A DNA stretch of 64,000 nucleotides from CAYRAV01 sp964422365 (GTDB lineage: Bacteria > Bacillota > Clostridia > Lachnospirales > Lachnospiraceae), in NCBI GenBank assembly GCA_964422365.1, contig CAYRAV010000001.1, forward strand, positions 124,001 to 188,000, given 5' to 3'. The notes under the pieces are model-generated. The model was given only the letters and a program-made list of their open reading frames with translations. It searched no databases and was not told the origin of the DNA. Positions 43,852-52,324 of this stretch are shown here, piece by piece. Each line of letters begins with the position of its first letter. Within the stretch, counting starts at the first letter, position 1. Position numbers and translations under genes: made by a program.

Positions 43852-45076
43852 TCCCTGCCGCCTTTCCTGCGATATACCCGCTAGTCCATGCCCACTGAAG
43901 ATTATAACCTCCACAAATTCCATCCACATCTAAAATTTCACCAGTAAAATAGAGCCCTTTTACCTTCTTTGATTCCATAGTATTCATTTGAATCTCTTCT
44001 AATGAGATTCCTCCTTGTGTTACTTGTGCCTGATCAAATCCATTGGTATTTTCTACCACAAGTATCCATTCCTTTAAAACAGTTGCCATATTTACAATCC
44101 GCTCTTTTGAAACATTTTTCATTTTTTCTGTTTCTGATATTTTACACCGTCTCAGCCAAACCAGTGCTAGTTTTTTATTCATTATGCCTGATGCCATATT
44201 CATGATAGATTTATCCGGATATTCCTTTTGTGAAGTTTCTATCCATTGTATAAAAGTTTCTTTTTCCATTAATGGCATAAAATCAATGACAGCTGTTACC
44301 TGCTTTTTCTCATATAATGCCTTAGATACAAATCTGCTGACCTGAAATACAGGAATCCCCGAAACACCATAATTGGTCAGCTGCAGCTCTCCTGTATCTT
44401 CTGCTGCTTTCTTTTCATCTATGTATACAGAAATTTTACCATCTGTTCTGACACCAGACCAGTCTTTATAATAACTTCCCCTGCACTGTATCCCTGTCAA
44501 TGCTGGAACAGTTGGTATTATGGTATGTCCAAATTTTCTTGCTATCTTATATCCATTGCCTTCTGTTCCTAATCTGGGTGCAGCTTTCCCTCCAACTGAA
44601 ATAATTACCTTCTTCGCTTCTATCCTCCGCAAATCTGTCTGTACATAAAAAATATGCTCTTTTTTCTCTATGTTTTTTAGTTTTTCCTGACAGCATATTG
44701 CCACACCCAGCCGCTCTGCCTCATTTATAAGTGATTCCAGAACAGAAACAGCTTGTCCTGAATAGGGATAGTAATATCCGTTTTTCTCTTTAGAAAGAAC
44801 ACCTATCCTCTCAAAAAACCGGATACTGTCCTCTGCACCAAATATAGAAAGTGCCTCCCACGCCAAATCATTTCTCTCACTTCGAAAACAATCTCTCCTA
44901 AAATAAGTATTGGTAAAATTGCACTTTCCATTTCCTGTGGCCAGAAGTTTCTTCCCTGCTTTTTCCTTGTGTTCTATTATCAACACTTTACTGCCTTGTT
45001 TGGCACACTCTATTGCAGCCATCAAACCAGATGCTCCTGCTCCCGCCACTAATACCTGCGTTTTTTCTGTTGTCAT
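43823..45076 (-). CDS. FAD-dependent oxidoreductase, HI0933/BaiN-like family, second copy
   Basis: A paralogue of the protein at 26923-28200: same N-terminal motif QVLVAGAGASGLMAAIECAK, then AGKKLLATGNGKCNFTNTYF, IISVGGKAAPRLGTEGNGY in the middle and GGYNLQWAWTSGYIAGKAAG at the C-terminus. Length 417. It overlaps the following dehydrogenase gene by 29 bases. The substrate is unknown; possible roles include reduction of conjugated C=C bonds, as in related BaiN enzymes, but that is inference only. Confidence 0.83.
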   Translation of the reverse strand: MTTEKTQVLVAGAGASGLMAAIECAKQGSKVLIIEHKEKAGKKLLATGNGKCNFTNTYFRRDCFRSERNDLAWEALSIFGAEDSIRFFERIGVLSKEKNGYYYPYSGQAVSVLESLINEAERLGVAICCQEKLKNIEKKEHIFYVQTDLRRIEAKKVIISVGGKAAPRLGTEGNGYKIARKFGHTIIPTVPALTGIQCRGSYYKDWSGVRTDGKISVYIDEKKAAEDTGELQLTNYGVSGIPVFQVSRFVSKALYEKKQVTAVIDFMPLMEKETFIQWIETSQKEYPDKSIMNMASGIMNKKLALVWLRRCKISETEKMKNVSKERIVNMATVLKEWILVVENTNGFDQAQVTQGGISLEEIQMNTMESKKVKGLYFTGEILDVDGICGGYNLQWAWTSGYIAGKAAGNDSNWTTKD

Positions 45077-45099
45077 GAAAACCTCCTGATTATACCACT

Positions 45100-45804
45100 T
45101 TAACTTGAATAATTTTCAAGAATACCATACAGCTCTTCTTCTGTTTCCACTTCTATTCCTTTGCTTAATCGTATTCTCTCTTCCATATCTAAATCTGATG
45201 CACTAATTCCTGTGTACTCATAAACCGTCTTCTTGTCACAATAATATACTACTACAATATTGTCTTCCACTACAAGATAATATTTATATAAAACGGCATC
45301 ACTATTATATGTTTTTTTCAAAACAATTGTCTTTTCAGAAAAAGAAATAAGTTCACAAGATAACAATCCTTTCTCATATTCTTCTAACGGCATTTCCATC
45401 ATATATTCATTCAGATAAGAAAGTACCTCATTTCTATCTAATCCAACAAGCTCTGGAGGTATCGATAATGTCTCCGAAAATCCCTCTCCTGTTGTGATAT
45501 TATATGTTTCTAATATATATTCGGTGTTTGGCATTACTTTATCTGCCTGTTGTTTTTCTGTAAAAACTACATCATTCTTCAAAATATTATCTTCCGTTTG
45601 CAATAATACATAACTTATGCCGTTGTTGTTTTTTACTATTTTTTTGTTATAACTTTTTTGATAAAGGATGCATAGAAATACTATGATTGCAATCATGACA
45701 GCCATATAAACAGTCCACAGCATTTTTTCTGCATTTGTAGCACTATCCCTATCTGTTTTGTCATAAATATTTTTTTCCTGCTCCGGTTTCCATTCTTTTT
45801 TCAT
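45100..45804 (-). CDS. Membrane-anchored protein with BofC-like C-terminal domain
   Basis: A single membrane helix (WTVYMAVMIAIIVFLCILY, about 30-48) follows a cytoplasmic charged N-terminus; the rest is outside. The last 60 residues (YYLVVEDNIVVVYYCDKKTV, DMEERIRLSKGIEVETEEEL, YGILENYSS) follow the BofC C-terminal pattern of a short beta strand, an acidic stretch, then GI-x-V-x-x-EEELY-x-LE. In B. subtilis BofC tempers the SpoIVB signalling pathway to sigma-K. Domain call is by pattern; function here is inference. It lies between the flavoproteins and a SpoVB-like flippase. Confidence 0.6.
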   Translation of the reverse strand: MKKEWKPEQEKNIYDKTDRDSATNAEKMLWTVYMAVMIAIIVFLCILYQKSYNKKIVKNNNGISYVLLQTEDNILKNDVVFTEKQQADKVMPNTEYILETYNITTGEGFSETLSIPPELVGLDRNEVLSYLNEYMMEMPLEEYEKGLLSCELISFSEKTIVLKKTYNSDAVLYKYYLVVEDNIVVVYYCDKKTVYEYTGISASDLDMEERIRLSKGIEVETEEELYGILENYSS

Positions 45805-45869
45805 ATTCTCGCCGCCTATACATTTTTGATGTATATAGCATTGACAATATTTTCAATTTTATACCTTTT

Positions 45870-47504
45870 CTATAACAAATGAACTTTTTCTGCCACTGCC
45901 GCCATTGTTCTTCCCATAGGCATTGCTCTTAACTCTTCCTTTTGTACCCCTTTTAATAATAGTATACATACAAAATACACAATTATTCCAACTACTACAG
46001 AACTCACTACAGAAATAAGATTACGATGCAATAACAATTGTAAAATTTGATAGACAGCAAAAACACTGGCTCCCATAATCACAGAAGATGCTAGTGGTAC
46101 CAAAAACGTAGTTTTCACTTCCTGGTTATATTTTAAATGCTTTTTCACTGAACGGGCATTTAAGATACATACCACAAGAGGGAATGTAATATTACCAATG
46201 ACCAACACATATATTCCCATATTTGTTGTGGCAAGAAGCACTGCTACAATTACAATATGTATTCCAAGAGAAATTGCGGAGTGAAGCATAGGAAGTTTCA
46301 TTCTGTTGATTCCCTGTAATACGCCACTGGTTACAGTGGATAATGCAGAGAACACCAAAGCAACCGAACCAAATAATAATAATTTTGCAGCGATATCCCG
46401 ATAGGAAACAAGACTTGGGAATAATAAACGAATAACAGGCTCTGATAATACTGTCAGACCAACTGCCGATGGAAATGCAATCAGCATATTAAACTTAATT
46501 ACTGATTTTACCTTCTTTTTCACTTCTCCATAATTTTCTAATGTATAAGAAGATACAATACTTGGAATCATGGAAGTTCCCATTGATGTTGCAATTCCCA
46601 GAGGAACACTTAATAATACACTATACTGCGAACTATATACACCAATCATAGAACTTCTTATTGCTTCCTCCATACCTCTATATTTCATAATTTTCCCAAA
46701 CAGCATTGTATCTAATGTACTGCTGCACTGATAAATCGTCTGACTTAAAATAACTGGTATAATCGTTATAATCAGCCCTTCATATAATGCTTTATTGGAA
46801 ACGTTTCTTGTTTTATCTCTTCTTATTTTTCGTTTGTAAACAGGTTTGTACAGAAAATAAATTCCTACTAAAAATAATAATGCTGTCATGGCACCAGTTA
46901 ATGTACCTAATGTTCCACCAGCTGCACCATAAGCAGAAATATCTTTTGATGCACTATGGGCCTTCATAAATCCATATGCCGCCACTATACTTACAATGGC
47001 ATTAATAATCTGTTCAAAAACCTGTGACAATGCAGTGGGCACCATTGTACTGTTTCCCTGAAAAAATCCACGAAATACCCCTAGTAACGCAACTACAAAA
47101 ATAGTAGGTGCAAGTATCTGCAACGGATACTTTGCACCTGGTGTTTCAAATAAATTTGCCAATCCTTCCGCACCAATAAACACTACACTACCTACAACCA
47201 ACCCGGAAACAGTTGCAAATTTTAAAGCAGCCATAAAATAACGATATGCATTTTTATACTCTTTCTGTGCTACTCTAGTTGCAATCATTTTTGATACAGC
47301 AAGAGGCAGACTATAGGAAGAAATAATTAATGCCAAACTATAAATATTATATGAAACACCATATATTCCATTTCCCTCTTCTCCTAATGTGTTCGCCATT
47401 GGAATACGATAAACCAAACCAATCATCCGTACAATAATAGAAGCAGCAGCCAATAAGGTCCCCTGCTTCAAGAAATCATTTGTTCCTTTTTTTGACTTGC
47501 TCAT
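45870..47504 (-). CDS. Polysaccharide/lipid flippase, SpoVB/MurJ-like (MATE-type fold)
   Basis: A membrane protein of 544 residues with about 14 helices. It begins DFLKQGTLLAAASIIVRMIG, typical of the PST/SpoVB family, and includes RIPMANTLGEEGNGIYGVSY near 32 and VLQGINRMKLPMLHSAI near 390. It probably flips lipid-linked cell-wall or spore-cortex precursors. It could be SpoVB itself or a vegetative paralogue. TAGGTG precedes the ATG, and the gene is 17 bases downstream of the ybeY end. Confidence 0.85.
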   Translation of the reverse strand: MSKSKKGTNDFLKQGTLLAAASIIVRMIGLVYRIPMANTLGEEGNGIYGVSYNIYSLALIISSYSLPLAVSKMIATRVAQKEYKNAYRYFMAALKFATVSGLVVGSVVFIGAEGLANLFETPGAKYPLQILAPTIFVVALLGVFRGFFQGNSTMVPTALSQVFEQIINAIVSIVAAYGFMKAHSASKDISAYGAAGGTLGTLTGAMTALLFLVGIYFLYKPVYKRKIRRDKTRNVSNKALYEGLIITIIPVILSQTIYQCSSTLDTMLFGKIMKYRGMEEAIRSSMIGVYSSQYSVLLSVPLGIATSMGTSMIPSIVSSYTLENYGEVKKKVKSVIKFNMLIAFPSAVGLTVLSEPVIRLLFPSLVSYRDIAAKLLLFGSVALVFSALSTVTSGVLQGINRMKLPMLHSAISLGIHIVIVAVLLATTNMGIYVLVIGNITFPLVVCILNARSVKKHLKYNQEVKTTFLVPLASSVIMGASVFAVYQILQLLLHRNLISVVSSVVVGIIVYFVCILLLKGVQKEELRAMPMGRTMAAVAEKVHLL

Positions 47505-47521
47505 AATAACACCTATTTCCC

Positions 47522-48019
47522 TTATCTTTTTAACCCGATTTTATCCAATATTTCCTTTTGTTTTTCTTCCATCACGATACGCTCTTTTTCTTCCATATGA
47601 TCATATCCGCATAAGTGCAAAATACTATGCGCAGTCAAGAATCCCAATTCTCGTTCCACAGAGTGCCCATAGGTTTCTGCCTGTTCATAGACTTTGTCAA
47701 CAGAAATCATAATGTCTCCTAATAATAGCTCCCCTGTTTCCGGATGAAAACAATCACTACAGCTTTCTTCCAAATCCAAAAACTCTCCTGGTGTTTCATA
47801 TTCTACCATAGGAAAAGACAACACATCGGTTGACTGGTCAATATCCCTGTATTCTCTATTTACTTCATGAATTCTTTTATTATCAGTAATGACAATATTA
47901 ATCTCTGCTTCATAAGGGCATCCCACATAATCCAATGCTGCTTCCATTACCTGCTTCATAAAAGTCTCATAGTCAAAAGTAAATTCTTTTTCTGCTTCAT
48001 ATTCAAACCGAAATGTCAT
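47522..48019 (-). CDS. ybeY: Endoribonuclease YbeY
   Basis: YbeY is a zinc-dependent endoribonuclease of 16S rRNA maturation and ribosome quality control. The H-x3-H-x5-H zinc motif is in HSILHLCGYDHMEEKER near residue 135, with VNREYRDIDQSTDVLSFPM near 53 and LLGDIMIS near 97. Length 165 is normal. AAAAGGAG precedes the ATG. The order yqfC-yqfD-phoH-HD protein-ybeY is conserved in Firmicutes; here the flippase takes the place often held by dgkA and era. Confidence 0.95.
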   Translation of the reverse strand: MTFRFEYEAEKEFTFDYETFMKQVMEAALDYVGCPYEAEINIVITDNKRIHEVNREYRDIDQSTDVLSFPMVEYETPGEFLDLEESCSDCFHPETGELLLGDIMISVDKVYEQAETYGHSVERELGFLTAHSILHLCGYDHMEEKERIVMEEKQKEILDKIGLKR

Positions 48020-48036
48020 CTTTTTACTCCTTTTCT

Positions 48037-49254
48037 TTAAATATCATGTTCTTTAAAATATTTTTTCAATGCTCTGTACTGGGTAAAAGTTAGTCCTGAT
48101 TCATCTAGTGATCCATCTTCAAAACGTACTTCAAATATTTTTTCGATAATTGCTTCTCTATTCCCCATAAAATCTCCATGTCTTACCTGCAGCATTTCTA
48201 TAGAAGCAACAATACTGTCTGCAAACATAACAATAACAGCTTCCACAGTCTTAGGCCTGCTGTATTTTACATTGCAGCTCTCTATAATAATACTTACTTC
48301 TTTGGGCAATTCATATTCTTCTGCCAATACTTTTCCATTTTCTATATAATTTCCTTCCTCTATTTTTCCTATGTCATGATACAGACCGCCTGCCTGTGCA
48401 ATTTTTTCATTTGCACCAATGATCCTTGCCGCCTCTCCCGAAACAGCTGAAACATGTAGAGAATGTTGATATAAGTATTTAGAACGTTCTTTAATTTTCC
48501 TTACCAAAGGGAAATTAATATTAAGTAATTCCTGATAATGAGATTCTTCCTGCTCTTTTTCATCCCTTTTCTCATCCTCCTCTACCTTCTCTTTTGTATC
48601 TGCTCTATATGCAACTGCCATTACCAAAACAATCTCTGCCATAAGAGTAATAATCGAATATAACATATCACGCCGCATACTATAATCAAACTGAAAACTA
48701 TGTGTTAAAAATATGACTGTAACATTTGTACTAATTAAAATAATAACAGCACTTAACACCATTTTCTTCTTTTTCATGTATCCCGACAATCCGCACACAG
48801 CAATACCGAGTATGCTGTATAATACAAAATAATCTGCATTTGCATGGTTAATCATGCAATATAGATATGTGAATAAAGCCTGAAATCCCACTGCCATATA
48901 CGGGGATACTAAAAAAGCAATCCAGACTGTGCCAAACATCCACAATTCATATACTGTTTCTCTGGCGGATAGCAGGATACAAAACAATGAAACCAGATAC
49001 CCAATTGCAATAAGCCATCTGGCTTTATTCCTATTCTCTGACACTTTATCTTGTATTCCTAATGACTTTGCTTTTTCATAAATCAGCATAACAACTGTAA
49101 TGCCTAATATTGCACTTATAACCAGCTTCATACACCAGAACAGTTCTATCATATTAAATATCAATGTCAGAGCAGTTTCTAACAAAGTGATTAAATATAA
49201 TGAACGAAATAGATCAATATTCTGGTCTTTTTCTTTTTCCCTATACTTTCTCAT
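48037..49254 (-). CDS. Membrane HD-domain phosphohydrolase, short PgpH/YqfF-like
   Basis: Six or so membrane helices (residues 10-220) are followed by an HD domain with KYLYQHSLHVSAVSGEAARI near 255 and GGLYHDIGKIEEGNY near 285. The family PgpH (YqfF) hydrolyses c-di-AMP and sits in the same place between phoH and ybeY in most Firmicutes, but is about 700 residues with a large extracellular 7TMR-HDED domain. This version of 405 residues lacks that domain altogether. It could still hydrolyse c-di-AMP, or act on another substrate. AAGGG precedes the ATG. Confidence 0.8.
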   Translation of the reverse strand: MRKYREKEKDQNIDLFRSLYLITLLETALTLIFNMIELFWCMKLVISAILGITVVMLIYEKAKSLGIQDKVSENRNKARWLIAIGYLVSLFCILLSARETVYELWMFGTVWIAFLVSPYMAVGFQALFTYLYCMINHANADYFVLYSILGIAVCGLSGYMKKKKMVLSAVIILISTNVTVIFLTHSFQFDYSMRRDMLYSIITLMAEIVLVMAVAYRADTKEKVEEDEKRDEKEQEESHYQELLNINFPLVRKIKERSKYLYQHSLHVSAVSGEAARIIGANEKIAQAGGLYHDIGKIEEGNYIENGKVLAEEYELPKEVSIIIESCNVKYSRPKTVEAVIVMFADSIVASIEMLQVRHGDFMGNREAIIEKIFEVRFEDGSLDESGLTFTQYRALKKYFKEHDI

Positions 49255-49265
49255 TTCTTTTACCC

Positions 49266-50282
49266 TTATTTTTTATCTTTTCCGTATTCTCTTCTGCGAT
49301 TATTTTTTTGATTTGTTTTTTCCTTCTTTGCCTGTTCAAACACATCATATGCTTTTACAATTTTCTGTACAAGAGGATGGCGTACCACATCCTGATTGGT
49401 AAGATAAGAAAATCCAATATCATCAATTTTCTTTAGTACATATAACGCTTGCTCTAATCCCGATTTTGCATCTTCCGGCAAATCTTTCTGTGTCAAATCG
49501 CCTGTAACAATTACCTTAGAGCCAAAGCCAATTCTTGTTAAAAACATTTTCATTTGTGCTGGTGTGGTATTCTGTGCCTCATCTAATATAATAAATGCAT
49601 TATCTAATGTACGACCGCGCATATAAGCAAGAGGTGCGACTTCAATCAATCCTTTTTCTGTATTCCTCAGATAACTTTCTGGTCCCATAATCTGATATAG
49701 TGCATCATACAATGGTCTTAAATAAGGATCTACCTTACTTTGTAAATCTCCCGGCAAAAATCCAAGTTTCTCACCTGCCTCAATTGCAGGTCTTGTTAAA
49801 ATAATCCTGCTGACTTCATCATTTTTAAAAGCATTAACTGCCATCGCCATAGCAAGGTATGTTTTTCCTGTTCCAGCCGGTCCCACACCAAATACAATCA
49901 TCTTCTTTCGAATTTGATCCACATAATTTTTTTGTCCCAGTGTTTTAGGCTTAATTGGTTTTCCCTGAATAGTATGGCAGATACAATCTTCGTCAATTTC
50001 CAAAATTGCATTTTCCTTCTCATCCATACAAAGAGATAATGCATAAGTAACATTCTGTTCTGTAATCTCATTCCCTCTTTTTGCCAGTTCTACTAATTGC
50101 ATCAATACACTCTTTGTCTTTTTTACATGGATTGATTCTCCAACTGCTTTTACAATTCCATTTCTACTTACTATTGTTACATTTAATGTTTTTTCAATTA
50201 GTTTCAAAAATGTATCAAATTGTCCAAAAACCATCTGCTCATATTCAGCAGGTATCTCAATTGTCATTTCCCTCAAACTCAT
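49266..50282 (-). CDS. phoH: PhoH family ATPase
   Basis: PhoH-type proteins are ATP-binding proteins linked to RNA metabolism. The P-loop GVGPAGTGKTYLAMAMAVN is near residue 137, followed by LTRPAIEAGEKLGFLPGDLQ, DPYLRPLYDALY, and the Walker B FIILDEAQNTTPAQMKMFL near 237. An N-terminal KH-like half is visible. The C-terminus is basic (KKEKTNQKNNRRREYGKDKK). It overlaps the end of yqfD by 26 bases, and the start could be the ATG at 50267. Length 338 is normal. Confidence 0.93.
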   Translation of the reverse strand: MSLREMTIEIPAEYEQMVFGQFDTFLKLIEKTLNVTIVSRNGIVKAVGESIHVKKTKSVLMQLVELAKRGNEITEQNVTYALSLCMDEKENAILEIDEDCICHTIQGKPIKPKTLGQKNYVDQIRKKMIVFGVGPAGTGKTYLAMAMAVNAFKNDEVSRIILTRPAIEAGEKLGFLPGDLQSKVDPYLRPLYDALYQIMGPESYLRNTEKGLIEVAPLAYMRGRTLDNAFIILDEAQNTTPAQMKMFLTRIGFGSKVIVTGDLTQKDLPEDAKSGLEQALYVLKKIDDIGFSYLTNQDVVRHPLVQKIVKAYDVFEQAKKEKTNQKNNRRREYGKDKK

Positions 50283-51507
50283 CTGTCTTTGTCATCCTCC
50301 ACTCTTCTTCTTTTACTGCCTGATATTCCGTTACAGGTTCTTCCACAATCAGGGAACCCTTTGCTGTCATCTTTCCATTTGCTGTTTTTGTTTTAATATT
50401 GTTTTGCTTTATGATGACTTCCTGTTCATATAATTTATCAATATATACTTGAAATCTTTTCTCTAAAATTGCCTTTGCCTCTTCCTCTGTATAAGTTTTC
50501 TGCTCCCATTCATACTCACGGTATTCTTTTTTACAAAAAGAAATTGGAAGATAAAAAGAACGATTCACTTTTATGCTTATATCATTAACGATTATATCAT
50601 ACTTCCTATCTGTTTTTAAAGTGCTAAATGGGCGATATATAAAAAATTTCTTTCCAAGCAGAGAAACTCCATACATATTATGTATTCTTCCTGTATATTT
50701 TTCTTTCTGTATTTCTAACTCTAACACATCTTCATATTGATATTCTGTCTGTAATCTAATATCAGCATCTGCCACTACCGCCTCCTTATTTTTCACTTCA
50801 CTATTATCATCTAAAATTTCTAATACTCCAGATACAAGAACATCCCCTTTTTCCACTTCATCTCCTTTTTTTACCAATGGTGTTCCTGACCTTGTCATAA
50901 TTGACACAATTTTTCCTTTATGACTTGCAACCAAATGACTTGGTACATCTATCATTTCATAGGGAACAGGCATATTAGTTTCTACCATTTTTAGGTTTAG
51001 CGAGGTTCCCTCCATCTCCACAGAAACCCATCCAATATCCGGATAGGACAGCCTGATTTTTTCCTCTATATTCTTACAGTCAATTTTACTCTTTAGAATC
51101 CCACAAAACACACCCTGTTCTTTTAGATATGTAAGCATTGCCTCTTCTGTATAATAAGACTGTCCTTCTATGGAAATATTCCATATAAACAAAGACATAA
51201 CATAAATCATTAAACATCCTGTTACAATACCTAAGAGTAATGCTTTTCTCTTTTTATATTTCTGAAAATAAAAAGGAAAACCAATCCGACGTCTGATAAC
51301 CGGACGTGTCTTAGTTTTCCTTGCAATAGAACGAATTTGCAAAAATCCTTTTAATGATATGTAACATTCATATCCATCGTCTGTCTGATGCATCCCCCAT
51401 AAAAATATATTCCTATTCCTACAGAGATTAAGAAAGCGTTCTGGTGCAAATCCTTGAAACCAAATCAATAAATATCCGTGATACCATTTTAAGAGCTTGA
51501 TTAACAT
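50257..51507 (-). CDS. yqfD: Sporulation protein YqfD
   Basis: YqfD is a membrane protein made in the mother cell under sigma-E and needed for efficient sporulation in related species. The start MLIKLLKWYHGYLLIWFQGF and LIRSIARKTKTR-type basic stretch precede a membrane helix (ALLLGIVTGCLMIYVMSLF, about 89-107). The rest is extracytoplasmic (SYPDIGWVSVEMEGTSLNLK, PSHLVASHKGKIVSIMTRSG). Length 416 matches the family. AGGAGGAG precedes the ATG, and yqfC is 10 bases upstream. Confidence 0.92.
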   Translation of the reverse strand: MLIKLLKWYHGYLLIWFQGFAPERFLNLCRNRNIFLWGMHQTDDGYECYISLKGFLQIRSIARKTKTRPVIRRRIGFPFYFQKYKKRKALLLGIVTGCLMIYVMSLFIWNISIEGQSYYTEEAMLTYLKEQGVFCGILKSKIDCKNIEEKIRLSYPDIGWVSVEMEGTSLNLKMVETNMPVPYEMIDVPSHLVASHKGKIVSIMTRSGTPLVKKGDEVEKGDVLVSGVLEILDDNSEVKNKEAVVADADIRLQTEYQYEDVLELEIQKEKYTGRIHNMYGVSLLGKKFFIYRPFSTLKTDRKYDIIVNDISIKVNRSFYLPISFCKKEYREYEWEQKTYTEEEAKAILEKRFQVYIDKLYEQEVIIKQNNIKTKTANGKMTAKGSLIVEEPVTEYQAVKEEEWRMTKTDEFEGNDN

Positions 51508-51517
51508 CTTACTCCTC

Positions 51518-51886
51518 CTAACAATAGTGAATTGTTTTGATATTTCCTGTTACATGCATCTCAATATCGGTGCAGTAATCTATATTCAATTTGCATCCCT
51601 CAACCTGAATTCTTCCAGATTTTGTCTGGATTCGTATAAGTTCATCTGTATACTCAATAATCCCTTTATAATTCTCTAATGAAAACTTTCTTTTTCCTGT
51701 AATTGTTAAAACAGGTGCTCCTAATAAAATATCATCAGGCATCTGCAATTTTCTAGATAGATTCTCTAAATAAGTTTCTCGTTCTATTTTGTCTTTTCTT
51801 TTCTTTTTTGAATCAAACTGGCTGTATATCCATTTTGCATTTTCCTTTTTAAAACGTTCATGGTTAGATTTTAATTTTCTCCCCAT
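51518..51886 (-). CDS. yqfC: Sporulation protein YqfC
   Basis: YqfC is a small sporulation protein always next to yqfD. The family core is visible: LQMPDDILLGAPVLTITGKR, NYKGIIEYTDELIRIQTKSG, and IDYCTDIEMHVTGNIKTIHY. I choose ATG 51886, with GAGGTACGG upstream; an earlier in-frame ATG (51907) has no ribosome site. Length 122. The highly basic N-terminal extension is longer than in B. subtilis. Confidence 0.88.
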   Translation of the reverse strand: MGRKLKSNHERFKKENAKWIYSQFDSKKKRKDKIERETYLENLSRKLQMPDDILLGAPVLTITGKRKFSLENYKGIIEYTDELIRIQTKSGRIQVEGCKLNIDYCTDIEMHVTGNIKTIHYC

Positions 51887-51963
51887 AAGACCGTACCTCT
51901 TTTCCATCTGCTTTTACAATTTATGCAGTGATAGGATGAGATATTACTCACTTTCAAAAAAAT

Positions 51964-51998
51964 AAGCCCCTGACTGTAATGAAAACAGTCAAGGGCTT
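51964..51998 (-). terminator. Intrinsic terminator of rpsU
   Basis: AAGCCCCTGACTGT pairs with ACAGTCAAGGGCTT (one mismatch) around a seven-base loop; on the minus strand ATTTTTTTG follows. It lies 17 bases after the rpsU stop. Confidence 0.88.
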
Positions 51999-52014
51999 TT
52001 ATTCTGTACTTTAA

Positions 52015-52188
52015 TTAGTATTTACGTTTACGAGCAGCTTCAGATTTTTTCTTACGTCTAACGCTTGGTTTTTCATAATGCTCTCTCTTACGAATCTCCT
52101 GTTGGATTCCAGCTTTTGCACAGTTTCTTTTGAATCTGCGTAAAGCACTATCTAAAGTCTCGTTCTCTTTTACGATTACATTTGACAT
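52015..52188 (-). CDS. rpsU: Ribosomal protein S21
   Basis: A small basic component of the 30S subunit. The sequence SNVIVKENETLDSALRRFKR followed by GIQQEIRKREHYEKPSVRRK is clearly S21. The start at ATG 52188 gives 57 residues, the usual length; a longer in-frame extension would run through the leader hairpin and is not real. The gene has its own promoter, a leader hairpin and a terminator, and lies upstream of yqfC. Confidence 0.96.
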   Translation of the reverse strand: MSNVIVKENETLDSALRRFKRNCAKAGIQQEIRKREHYEKPSVRRKKKSEAARKRKY

Positions 52189-52210
52189 AGCCTCACACCT
52201 AACCTCCCTC

Positions 52211-52237
52211 CAGTTGTGTATTGTGCCTATACAACTG
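52211..52237 (-). promoter_or_regulatory. Hairpin in the rpsU leader
   Basis: In the transcript CAGUUGUAUA pairs with UACACAACUG (one mismatch) around GGCACAA, directly before the GGAGGGAGG ribosome site. This is a plausible site for autoregulation by S21 or for mRNA stability. Confidence 0.45.
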
Positions 52238-52267
52238 TTTGGGTATTTTTTGAATAGCACTATTATG

Positions 52268-52295
52268 ATTATAGCATAAATTTCCTATACGTCAA
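52268..52295 (-). promoter_or_regulatory. Sigma-A promoter of rpsU
   Basis: TTGACG (52290-52295) and a perfect TATAAT (52268-52273) are 16 bases apart on the minus strand. It is the strongest looking promoter in the window. Confidence 0.85.
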
Positions 52296-52324
52296 GATTT
52301 TTTTGTGTCTTTCTTATATTTTTT

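Noticed and set aside
52189..52260. N-terminal extension of rpsU
   Set aside because: It would translate the leader hairpin and double the usual N-terminus; S21 starts at MSNVIV.
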